This document shows, piece after piece, positions 54,796-64,000 of a stretch of 64,000 nucleotides of DNA. Every line of letters begins with the position of its first letter. The stretch's first letter is position 1. The stretch is from Amoebophrya sp. A120 (Eukaryota > Sar > Dinophyceae > Syndiniales > Amoebophryaceae): assembly GCA_905178155.1 (NCBI GenBank), contig CAJINV010000001.1, positions 9,693,865-9,757,864 of the forward strand, given 5' to 3'. The translations under genes were made by a program, and so were the position numbers. The notes below the pieces were generated by a model. It saw only the letters and a list, made by a program, of their open reading frames with translations. It ran no database searches and was not told the DNA's origin.

Positions 54796-57784
54796 CTACT
54801 CAAACCAATTGAGCAATTTCACCAGTCGCCATCCATAGCGTCTTTGACCTTCCACCCCCTCCGGCCGTCTAGCGTAGTAACCCGTAAACGTTCCGTAGAT
54901 GGTCGGCATTTTCCCCTTATGCACACTCTCCGGCACCGCGGGGGCCGCTTTTGCGTCGGACTCGATCCGAATCAGACCTCGCTCCCGAATTTCGTATTCG
55001 GGATCCGTTTCCGTGATGTATCTCACTTTTTGATTGAGAAGATGGTGGGTGTAAGGATGCTTCCCACACATTGACTCAACGAAGCCCCGGACCGCGGTTT
55101 CCCCGGTGAAAGTGCGGATCGCGCCCAGCTTCCCAGTGCGGGAGCCCCAGAAAAGAACGATATCGTGCGCCACGTCCTGGAAGTAACCGTCCAGATTTTT
55201 TTCATCGTAGTACGTGAGCCGCTTGTTCCAAAGTGCCTCGACAGCGGCAATCCCGGTTTCCACTTCTGCGGGAGAGTTCACAGGATGACCTAATGGCATA
55301 CGTGGACCCCGAATAGGACGATTAAGATTTGGATCGAGAGCGGATAAAAAATGTGGATCCACTTCGAGTTCCGGGTCTCCTACTGCTACTCTCAGCGATG
55401 CTACCGCATTTGCCAGAAATTGCGAAGCCTCTTCGCCCGACTGAAAGTCTGGTGTTCTCTTGTCCTCCTCGTGCCAAATCTCGAGTACCACGCGGCCAAA
55501 TCCGTCCCCACACAGCATGTTGTCTAGTTCCTCCGCGAAGTCCGAAAATTTTCGGTACCATTTCAGCGTCACCACCGGGCGGACTTTCTTCTTCAGGATT
55601 CGCTCCTTCAACGCGCCGCGGGCGTCGTCCATGTTCGCTTGGTTGTCACCCATGTGGTTCGTGAGCATGAAGCCGCGCATCGTCAGCTCCTTGGCCGGGA
55701 AATCGAGGTATTCCTTGATTCCGCGAATCTTGCCCATGTTGTAGTTTGCGTGCTCCGAGATCGCCCCCATCATCAGGATCTGTCCGAGCTTCGCCATGGC
55801 CTTGATCCCCGCGTCCAACTGCCAGCCGCCCACGTTGTCGATGAAAATGTCGAACGGGCCGACTTTTTGGAGCGCGGCTATCCTGGGTAAAAACGTCCCC
55901 AGCCGATAGTCAAATTGGAAAATTTGCAACACAAATCTCCAAGGCTTGGGAGTTATGCATGACAGGTTTGGCCTCGTACTGTAGTCCTGCTTAGCTAGTT
56001 TAGCAGCATCACAGATCTAGCGCATCATGCTGATTCTCTCATGGGGCTCCGCATGAGAAATATTTTTATTTTCAGCATGCAGATTAGCATGACAACGCTG
56101 GGGTGGGGACGTTTTTCCAAATGATAGCGGCATCGAAATGTTTCTCCTCCTTGTACGCGATCGTGTGATATCAAATGCAAAAATGTCTGGGTCTGAAAGG
56201 ATGCAACTTGTGATGCGCATTTCAGAACACACAAAAATCTCTGACGCATAGGCAGCAAAAGCTGCTCACTTTCTGTCACCAAAATGGGGGGTTGGTCATG
56301 CGGATTCGGCATTGCGGAAGCTTCTCGAAACCTGTGATGCAAGAGCTTCCATGCCAGACCTTCTGTGTCATGCAGAAACAGCATGACTCTTCCAGACCCA
56401 GACATTTTTACATTTGATATGTGATGAATCCCAGTCTCGTCCTTCAGCCGTTCTGCCTTCTCCGTGGTCGAAGTCACACCAGTCACTTCGCAGCCCTTCA
56501 GGAGAAGAAGCTGGACAAGGACCTGGAAATGATATGCCAGATGTTGTTGAACCAAAGTACTTACTTTCAGCAAACTCCAGCACATGCTCTTTCAATCATC
56601 TCCGGAGCAAAAAAGATCAGACCTGAAAAAAGAGCCTGAGATGAATCTGGCAGCTCCACCGCACCATCACAATATCAAAGAGTTGTCATCATTCAAGTAC
56701 AATTCCCACGCCGCCCGCAGCACTGGTCACGAGTGCTTTCTTTCCCGCCCAACCTTTTAGGTTCAGCTCCTCAGCCATGGGTCCTTTGTTGAGCGCCATC
56801 CATGCAGTAATGCCAGAACCGGGCGTGAGGATTGCGAGGTAGTCCTTCGGCGATATACCCTCGGGGAGCTTGAAAGCCATCGGAGGAATCGGTGCGCCGA
56901 AGGCCTTGATCATGTCTCGCCCATCGTCGTGGAGGATGCGATGAGATTGCAATCCGATGAACGGAGACAGCCACATCTGTTAGTTTCATGTACGTGAATT
57001 CAGGAAACATGCTGTCGCTCTTGAGGTAAAACTTGTATCGTACTAAAAGTCCATGCCCTGCCTAGCTCCTCATGTTGGAATAGAGGTTGCAACACATCAC
57101 ACAGCACGACTCTACTCATACCTGCGCACCCTTGGGCATCGTCGCACTCTTCGACTCGACAACTGTCGCGATTTGGTCTCCCTGCGCTTGCTCGTGCAAC
57201 TGCGTTCGTTTTAAGCCGATCTCCTCCGCCCCGGTGTCCCGGATGTGCGCCGCCTTTTCCAGATGCGCCCGCGCGAGCGGTAGGAGCGAGACGTAATCGA
57301 CACGAACGACGAACTGCCCCGGCTTCAAATTGTCCGGGTTCATCATCTCAGGAATGGTCAGACCCTCCTCGGGCGTCAGGGCAAAAATTTCGGACGAGGG
57401 TTTATCCGCCCGGTCGTAGTAACTCACGTAGCGCCAGCTTTGGGGCGAAGCCACGCCGCCTGGCGTGCCGGATTGCGAATCCACCCCGGTACTCGACCGT
57501 CCGGGGGGTGAAAAGCCGACCGGTGACCCGTCCGTCACCATCTCGACAATTTTCTCGGCAGGGGTTTTTCCCGCATGTTGATTTTCCGTTTTCGGCGTAG
57601 AAGAGCCGAGTTTCACTCGATGCGCCGCGGCCAAGGGCGCAGACTCCAGCGTGAGGAGTAGCAGAGGCACAATACGGACCGCCATCGTGGCCCGAATGGG
57701 TTTCATCGGTGTCAACTTCTTAGAGCCGTTATTGCACTTCCGACTCCGAGTGGTCAGGAGGTGAGCGAGAGGTTGCACTTTCAA
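54796..57784 (-). CDS. Signal-peptide MDR-family NAD(P)-dependent oxidoreductase fused to an NTF2/SnoaL-like domain
   Basis: Exons 57122..57784, 56701..56976, 56420..56522, 56127..56163 and 54796..55873 join in frame to about 718 residues. The first two introns are GT-AG and the last two are introners. The catalytic part matches medium-chain dehydrogenases of the prostaglandin reductase/alkenal reductase type: LKPGQFVVRVDYVSL, GSGITAWMAL, the Rossmann motif AAGGVG, GCEVTGVTST, and FDIFIDNVGGW. No zinc ligands are evident, consistent with the zinc-free members that reduce C=C bonds. From about residue 550 a second domain reads as NTF2/SnoaL-like (ALWNKRLTYYDEKNLDGYF, VLFWGSRTG). An in-frame ATG at 57685 opens a hydrophobic signal-like segment (MAVRIVPLLLLTLESAPLAA), so the product may enter the secretory pathway or be targeted to an organelle. 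The start could be 57784, 57706 or 57685. Confidence 0.85.
55879..56126 (-). mobile_element. Introner-like element, last intron of the oxidoreductase gene
   Basis: A 248-bp element with 5-bp TSD GCGGC at 55874..55878 and 56127..56131. Ends are TATCCTGGGTAAAAACGTCC and its inverted counterpart ACGTTTTTCCAAATGATA; the TIR core is AAAAACGTCCCCA. Excision with one TSD joins HFDAA to LQKVGPFDIF, as the family requires. Splicing at the nearby GT (AAAAAC|GT) and CCCAG throws the downstream exon out of frame. Confidence 0.9.
56169..56419 (-). mobile_element. Introner-like element, third intron of the oxidoreductase gene
   Basis: A 251-bp element with 5-bp TSD TGTGA at 56164..56168 and 56420..56424. 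The terminal inverted repeats are nearly perfect over about 27 bp; both ends begin TATCAAATG and continue into ATGTCTGGGTCTG. Excision with one TSD joins DETGIHH to TIAYKEEKHF. Canonical CAG acceptors just inside the element lead into an in-frame TGA. Confidence 0.92.
56523..56700 (-). other. GT-AG intron 2 of the oxidoreductase gene
   Basis: Donor GGAATT|GTACTTG and acceptor TTTCCAG|GTCCTT, phase 0. It joins AAGGVGI to VLVQLLLLKG, restoring the Rossmann fold. Confidence 0.88.
56977..57121 (-). other. GT-AG intron 1 of the oxidoreductase gene
   Basis: Donor GCGCAG|GTATGAG and acceptor AACTAACAG|ATGTGG, phase 0. Confidence 0.85.
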
Positions 57785-58947
57785 TACTCGTGGTAATCGT
57801 GATCTGAGAGAAGACTAACTGCCAACTAACTGCCACCACATGAACAGACACAAAAACATTGATTTCCAAGCTCTGCGCTGAGTGCGCGGGGACCCGGTCA
57901 AGATCTGCAGCGCGCTTGTGCATGTAGACGATGATCCTGAAAGATCGACGAAAGAGGCTTCTTCTGTCTGTGAACCTCGAAGGAGAAACTCGTCATATTT
58001 TTGATCCTTTAGAGTAGAAGTGGTAGATCCAGAGAATATGTACATAATGCCAAAAAGGTTCGCTGCTCCTAGATCAATGATGTAAAGACAAGAGAACAGT
58101 GGTCGGCGACAACTCCCCGAACTGGTCACGGTCTTTCGACGCATCACGCAGTGACCGAGAAATCTCAATCTAGATTTAGGACGCCTGTCGCGTAAAAAAA
58201 CTCTCGCAAATGCTGCAAATAGGTTTTTGCACAGTTCATCTTTTGGGGAAATTCTCTGACAAAAGTATAAATGATGAAGCCCGTAGTTTCGAAAGATACC
58301 GTAACGAGAACTCGTTTTGGCGTCGCGCTATTCTTTGAAGTCAGACTTGTGCTTCACCGCTTCGGGTCATTTACATTTCACTACCTGATTCTATTTTTGT
58401 GGTCCACATACTCGCCCAGCTTTTTTAATCTTCCTGTCCTTCTCTCTATATTCTCGTTTACCTTAGAGTTTTCACATTCCTTCGTGTTCAACAGTTCAAT
58501 ACAGTTGATTGTTCATTGACGACGTTTTGAGACCACGATATTAGACGGTGGATTTCAGCTGACCTAAAATCTCTGCCGTCGGCTAGCAAGTAATTGACCA
58601 AAATGATTTGCAGACTGATGTGCTGACAGCTGCTGCAGGACTAGAAGAAAGCACGCTACGACATTGGCAGACGAAAACTCGCGCAGCGAAAAGCGGACTA
58701 TTCCAATTCCTGTTAGCAACAGCTACAGCAAGCGGACCACATGCAGTAATTCGTATAAACAATTTCAAGGGTTGTGGTTGCGCTAAATAGAAGCCAGTTG
58801 CTTAGCAAAAGATGCGATTTCAAAGCATTGGTAGACTGATGAATTCCGAAAAGTTTCAAGCCAAGATGTGATAACTGAAAGAAAGTGAGTGTCGCTGTGG
58901 AAAAAAAAAAGTTCTAGGTCTGCAAAGAAGAAGACAGCTTGCTAGCC
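57785..58947. other. Intergenic, nothing recognised
   Basis: AT-rich spacer with only short, unsupported ORFs on both strands. The promoter of the oxidoreductase gene should lie just above 57784. Confidence 0.5.
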
Positions 58948-59546
58948 TTAGTTGTGCATCATTTGCATGCAAAAGTCGACCTTCTGCCGCTTCGTCGCGT
59001 GATCATCGTAGTTGCTCGAGCGCTTCCCTGCTGCGGCAAACAAGGTAGTCGCAGGAGTATTTGTGACGCTGCTGCCCATCATGCCATTCGTGGGCTGCGG
59101 CGTCATCAGCATGGCGTTGGGTTGCGTTTGACCTGCACAATTTAGAAGATTTCTTCTTCTTTATCTTTTCACCACGAATTGATTCGAAATCGAATAACTT
59201 CGCCTGCATTAAAAATCATCAGAAAGACAAAACAATCCGTGCTTGAATTGTTCCTATTTCCGTTTCGAAAACGAGAACGAAGAGCATCACCATGGTGATC
59301 AATGCATCACTAGGCTAACATACCTGGCGTGGTATTCACCACACAGGCATTCCCCGCGAAGTTAGCCGGCGCCGAAGGTTGGTAAAACTGGGACGCGGGT
59401 GCGATCATGGAGGCCACCGGCACCAGTTCGTAGTCCTGCATCATCGGCACGGCCAGGTCGGACCCCCAGATGTCATTTCGGCCACCATGGTAGGGTCGGT
59501 ACGCAACAGACGACGTCGGCATAAAATTGTTGTTGCCGTGGGACAT
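58948..59546 (-). CDS. Small Met/Asn/Pro-rich protein, 135 residues, unknown function
   Basis: Exons 59324..59546 and 58948..59132 join through a GT-AG intron (CCAG|GTATG and GTGCAG|GTCAAA), phase 1. The first half, starting MSHGNNNFMPTSSVAYRPYH, is rich in Tyr/Pro/Met. The second half contains MLMTPQPTNGMMGSSV, then a basic KRSSNYDDHATKRQKVDF segment resembling a nuclear localisation signal. No known domain. A disordered nuclear protein is a possibility based on composition alone. Confidence 0.6.
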
Positions 59547-60730
59547 AGCGAAGACGAGGATTATGAATTCAGCAGCAAGTTGTAGGACCTATGAATTCTC
59601 TTTCACAAACGGTAGTGGTGTTCTCGGAACGCTAAATTTGAATGAGAAAGGAAAGTAAACTGTGCCGATGGTGAGAAAAAAGTTCGACTAAAAAATTACT
59701 ACAAGACGTGCGCTTCGTGGGGAATCAAGTTTCTAAAGAAGTGCAGTTTTGAATGTTTGAGAACTGTTTTTTGTTTTTGAGGTGACTCACCCGTTTTGAT
59801 GCGTGTTTTTGCAAGCAAAAATACCTCAAGAATCTACCCGTCTAAAATTGCTCTCTCTCGGTCAGCCCAGACCAAAAAAAAAATCCTGACTCGGAAATGT
59901 TCATTTGAACAGCATATGCGTTTTTGTTTGTATTTCGCTCGCCTACAAGGCCCCCCCCCGCGTCTGAAATTCCAAAAACGACGCGGGGGGGAAAGCAACA
60001 AATGGCCATGTCACCGATCTGATAACGCCTACAATGGAAGCTGCCTTACGAAACGATGGGGATGGGAACACAGCAACGCTTTTCCTTGCAGCCAGTCTTT
60101 GCAGCAGGCGTTCTCTTTTTGAAAATCAAGTAAACGAAGACGAACGTTCGTAATGCGCGAGTTGTCGTTGAAAAATCAGCAGAGGAAAGGGGACTTCCTC
60201 GAATTGCGTTGCGTTTACGAAGTGCGTTGCGCGGGAAAAAATGTTGAACTAGACTGATTATGCGTTCGAGAGCAGGCTCGTCCGCACCATCAAATTTTGC
60301 GTAGTATAAATTGTCTAAAATTTTGCGTACTTGTATTAGTTTACGGCTCTACTGAATAAAAAGTTGAAAGATATTAAGCTAGAAAAAATCTCGTGAAGCC
60401 CAGTATTCCACTCATGAAGCGAGTTCTATGTGCTTCCCTTCGAAGGGCGACTTGGCGCAGGACGGTGCACAGAGACACGACCGTTCGCATGCTTCACAGC
60501 AACACCAAATTGTGAGCCCAACTGCAGCCTACTTCCGTGCTTCTTTGACTCACGAGTCAACGAATCCAACACTAGGTGTGCTGATGCCTGTTGTGCAGGT
60601 TTTTGTGGGTTTCACATGATTCGCGCAGTCCTTCAATCCATCAAAGCATGAAGAGTCCCATCTTCTACGAACTAGTTCTACTTGAAGCGATATAAAAATA
60701 TGAAAATCAGTGTGGAAGAAAGAAATTTCG
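59547..60730. other. Intergenic, with a GC-clamped inverted repeat
   Basis: No supported gene. It holds the hairpin at 59953..59991 listed separately. The rest is AT-rich and featureless to me. Confidence 0.5.
59953..59991. repeat. Perfect 12-bp GC inverted repeat with 15-base loop
   Basis: The arms CCCCCCCGCGTC (59953..59964) and GACGCGGGGGGG (59980..59991) would form a strong hairpin in an otherwise AT-rich spacer. The role is unknown; transcript end or element remnant are possible. Confidence 0.85.
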
Positions 60731-63700
60731 CTATACCGATGCCGCTTGTTTCTCGAACTTGCCGCGTTCCATGTGGGCCATGCGTTCCAGGACGAGATCC
60801 TTCTGGAGAACTAGTAGCCGCTCTTGTATTTTGGCCACTGCGGGATCGTCGTCGTCGAGGCCGTCCGTCACCTTTGACAATTTCCCGGCCACGTCTGCGT
60901 AAACGGCGGTTGCCTCCTGTCTTCTTCGGTAGATCGCGTCCTTCTCTTTCGTTTCGCCCTCCGCGCGCACGGCAGCTGCCCGGCTAGAGCCGCTCCCCAC
61001 CGAACGCGCTCGCTGCTGCGTGCGTATTTTGTTGATGCGACCCACCCGGGACAAGTAGGCGTTTAAGAAGTCGAGATGCTCTGCTGCGTCGTCGATATTG
61101 TTTGCTCCGCCGTTCGATATGGAACCTGTCGAGTGAAGAAGATCATAATAAAATGATGTTTTGTAACCGCTTAGCCCTTATCCGTTTGCTTCTATGCGCA
61201 GCAGCACAAAGCGGCATGCACACGAAAACAGTACTAGACCGAACTACACGACTAACTATGTACACCTATCAGAAACTTACCTTTGCTTGACGACTCCTGT
61301 CCGCTGCGTGATGGCTGTCGCGCCGCGTCCTCTTTACTGGCGGAAGAGAACCGCTGTTCCATGAGCTCCACCTTGCGAATAGCTTGTTCCCGTGCCGTCG
61401 AAGCGCCTAGCGCAGCTGCGGTTGTCGTTCCGCTAATTGTGTCCTGCTGCCCGTTTTGTTTGTTATCCGCGTCGGCGTTGTTCTCGTTCCTCGTTCTGCC
61501 GTCGCTACTGGAGCTGCTAGACATGGAGCTTTCCGTTGTGAAGTCGGTTCCCCGGCCGACTTTGTCCGCGGCGTCCCGAAGGATCTGTGACACGGTCGGA
61601 ATTCCCTGCTCGTTGTTCCGACCGGACTTCAATTTCTGTGATGAAACAGCACTTCCTCCGCCATATATTGTCTCCCCATTCTGTTGTCCTCTTCTCGACC
61701 GGGAGTCCGACCTGGAGCTCCGGACCGAGGCGATCCTGCGCTGCAGGTCTTCGGTGAGTTTCTCCAAGCTGGCGCCCAGAGCGCCACTCTCCACGAGCAG
61801 ATCGCGCTTCAAGTCGCCCGCGGAGGCCGACAGATCGGTTTTCAAGCCGTCAGCATGGTCATCCAAGTCTTGCTTCAGCAACTCCTCGTGCTGCAGCATC
61901 GAGAGCACTCCGTCCTCGATGGCCTGTTTGACCGCGGGACTGGTCGCCGAACCAGTCCGCCCGGATGCCGCGGCCGCCTCAATCGCCGCAAGCGTCGACC
62001 GCCCCCGATTTTGTAGGCTGAGCAGTGGGGCGTGGGTTTGGTTTCTGTCCTCCTCGTCCTCGAGTTCCTCCCGGTTTCTTCTGGCCTGCTCCTCCTGCAA
62101 GTAGTAGGTCGCCGCGCGCACCGCGTTTGTCGTGGTTGCTTGTTGTGCCTGGCCAGAAGATTTCAGTTGCGATTTACGAGGAGTAGTAAACCTCTGCTGC
62201 TCCTGGATCCGGACAGTTCGCTCGCGTTGCTGTTGCATCTGCTCGGCCACGCGCAGTGTGCTGTTTCCTCTGGGATCGGGCCAGTCCCACTCGTTTGCTT
62301 CCCGGAAGGTGCTATTTCCGCGGGGATCGGGCCAGCTCCAGTTGGCTCGGAATGACTCTCCCGCGTCGCGGAGGGTGGAGTTGCCTCTGGGGTCGGGCCA
62401 GCTCCACAGGGAAGATGAAGTGTTGCGCCCACTATCGCGGCCCATGGCAGCCAGCAGCGTACTTTGGCCTCGTGGGTCCGGCCAGCTCCAATTTCCGGAG
62501 GAAGGGGCCCGCTGGAGGGAACGGCTTCGCGAAGGATTTCGTGGCAGGTAGACTGGCGCCGCCCAGAGCGGCACGCCGACCGTGTTCGCTTTGGCGATGT
62601 CGCCGCGCTCCCCGACCAGCTGTTGCAACCGCTTGGCCAATTCGGCGTCCTCCTGGTCTGTGGGTTCTTGCTGTTGTTGTGCTAGTAGTGGACTACTTTC
62701 GCGATCCGCAGCAACTTTCTCCAGTAGCGCCTCCCTAGCCTCATTGCTGCGCGGTCCCGATATGTTTACCAAAGGCGCTCCTGCACTTGTCGTAGGGCTC
62801 GCCGGACTGGTGCCACTGCTGACGCCGCCCATAGTTGTGCTGGAGACGGTTGGGCCGTCGCTCGGAGAAGAAGTGGCTTGCTGCTTATGCTTGAGCGCTT
62901 CCTCCGCATGCATTTTGTGCAACCAGTGCTGCGCGGCCTCTTTCACTTTAAAGTAGATCTTTATGGGGACGTGGTCCGAACCGATTTGCTTGTGCATTTC
63001 GGTGATGTGGTCTCCGAGCTCTTGCAGCACGGTCCGCCTGTCCACGTAGGCGTCCTCGTGCTCCGCGTTAGCGCTGTCGCGGAAGTAGGACTGCTTCTTG
63101 TAAAAATCCAAATCTAACGGTGGCAACGTCGGATAGTCGTCTGGGTTGTACGGTTTTGCATTGACTTCCTTCGGATCTTCGGGCAATGGTGTGTACGCAG
63201 ATGATCGTCCCTTGGTTTCTTTACTTGACGCCGGAGAGGACGGGTCTCCGGGCTGCGGTCGCGGCGTGGTGCCTTCCCCGAGCCTCGGCGTGCCGTCCTC
63301 CACGACGAGTGATATTCTTCCGTGATCCGCATGATCGTAGTATTCCTTGTTGGCCTCGTGTCTTGCCTGAACGTAAGCCTCATAAGAGTCTTGTTCCTGG
63401 GGTTGCGCCTCGTCATGCTTCGCCAGCTCCAGGTTGATCATTTGCAACAGCGACGTGCCCACTGTTTGCTCGACCCCGTCACTCGCCCCCGCAACCGCGG
63501 GGGGAAGCAGCGTGTCGGGTGGAGTCCTCGGCTCCTCGTCCGTAATTTTCGTAGGATCGCTTTTCTGTGCGTTTGGTACCTTTGGCGTTTTTCTGTACCT
63601 AGCCTTGTCCTCCGCTTCATTTGCCTCTGCGTCGCCCGAAAAGCCGACCTTCGCGGGTGTTGCAAACGGTGTTTTTCGAAACTTCTCGTGGTCGACCTGC

Positions 63701-64000
63701 TCCTCGCTCTGGCTCACCGCGAACCCGACTTTCGCCCGCGCGGCGAAAGGCGTCTTCCGATACGCCTCACGATCCACATCAACTTCCCCAGCGGCCGCGA
63801 CGTCAAAACTTACCATGTTCTGCTGCGTCGGTGTGCTGGTATCCACTTTCAAGGTTGAATTATTCTCCTCTCCGACACTGTGGTCTCCGACATCACTCAG
63901 CGGATTGCTATCAAGTGAAGACCCTGACGTCCTTTTGCTCGTCGCACCGTCGTCCGGACTAGATGCGCGACTGTCGCGTTCCGCGGGTACGGGCAGCGCG
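60731..64000 (-). CDS. Repeat-containing disordered protein, 5' end off window
   Basis: Exons 61281..64000 (open to the right edge) and 60731..61125, joined through a GT-AG intron (AAAG|GTAAG and GACAG|GTTCC) to give SSK|GSISNGG in phase 1. The visible part is over 1,000 residues. From the N side: RKTPFA..AKVGF repeats (near 63770-63580); a Pro/Ser/Asp-rich region; a conserved-looking helical stretch (DHVPIKIYFKVKEAAQHWLHKMH); four WPDPRGNST repeats (62500-62250); a coiled segment in which SADLKRDLL and GALGASLEKL suggest amphipathic helices; and a helical C-terminus (KIQERLLVLQKDLVLERMAH). Mostly low-complexity with coiled coil; cytoskeletal or scaffold use is inference. True start not in window. 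Confidence 0.75.
61126..61280 (-). other. GT-AG intron in the right-edge repeat protein
   Basis: Donor AAAG|GTAAGTTT and acceptor TCGACAG|GTTCC, phase 1. Removing it links the long exon to the C-terminal exon. Confidence 0.8.
62250..62500 (-). repeat. Four tandem W-WPDPRGNST protein repeats
   Basis: WSWPDPRGQSTL, WSWPDPRGNSTL, WSWPDPRGNSTF and WDWPDPRGNSTL are spaced about 20-25 residues apart. The DNA units (forward strand) share the block GGGATCGGGCCAG or close variants. Confidence 0.9.

Noticed and set aside
55874-56424. Ordinary GT-AG splicing of the two oxidoreductase introners
   Set aside because: Available GT and CAG sites near the borders give frameshifts or an in-frame TGA and would break the MDR sequence, whereas TSD-register removal restores it.
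58583-58790. Overlapping 60-codon ORFs on both strands in the spacer left of the small protein gene
   Set aside because: Each is short, and they overlap in antisense with no family resemblance or splice support.
1-64000. Long plus-strand ORFs opposite most genes (for example opposite 47000-48400 and 49400-51100)
   Set aside because: They are antisense shadows of minus-strand coding regions: Ser/Ala/Leu-rich, no domains, no independent starts.
1-64000. Dinoflagellate spliced-leader sequence or relict leaders
   Set aside because: Scanned by eye for the classic leader core and did not find it; absence in genomic DNA is not informative about trans-splicing.

Overview
This is nuclear DNA from a eukaryote, most likely an alveolate of the syndinian dinoflagellate type (Amoebophrya-like). 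That identity is inferred from four things: long open frames cut by short introns of roughly 70-290 nt; three introner-like elements (5-bp target-site duplications, terminal inverted repeats) sitting inside coding sequence; every supported gene lying on the minus strand over 64 kb, as in dinoflagellate co-directional gene arrays; and Ser/Ala/Gln-rich low-complexity proteins. No rRNA, tRNA or CRISPR was seen, and no prokaryotic operon structure.

Layout, left to right (transcription runs right to left). 1-2883: the 3' part of a RAD5/SHPRH-like SNF2 helicase paralogue (RING plus C-terminal helicase lobe). 3655-14625: one intact 3,656-residue ORF of a non-LTR retrotransposon (zinc fingers, AP-type endonuclease, reverse transcriptase). 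15202-17319: the N-terminal part of the same helicase paralogue. Together these form a tandem helicase copy that is split, with its N-terminal helicase lobe missing and the retroelement in its place. 18910-26539: the complete sister copy, six exons, about 2,196 residues. 27092-32629: a receptor-like kinase with six membrane segments. 35422-38957: a protein with a C-terminal FkbM-like methyltransferase domain. 39307-41091: a LanC-like protein. 43728-44779 and 44834-45817: a small membrane protein and an unknown protein. 45969-51594: a large secreted protein with two different internal repeat families. 52161-54063: a WD40-like protein. 54796-57784: a signal-peptide MDR oxidoreductase fused to an NTF2/SnoaL-like domain and interrupted by two introners. 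58948-59546: a small protein. 60731-64000: a repeat protein running off the right edge.

Most introns are ordinary GT-AG. The three introners differ: precise removal of the element plus one TSD copy restores the reading frame and, in the oxidoreductase, a recognisable family sequence, yet no register within the TSD gives GT-AG ends. Two strikingly GC-rich intergenic islands (about 33250-35175 and 41440-42960) hold no gene I can support and remain unexplained.

The genes do not form an obvious pathway. The main biology here is genome dynamics: introner insertion, retroelement activity, and divergence of a tandem helicase pair.
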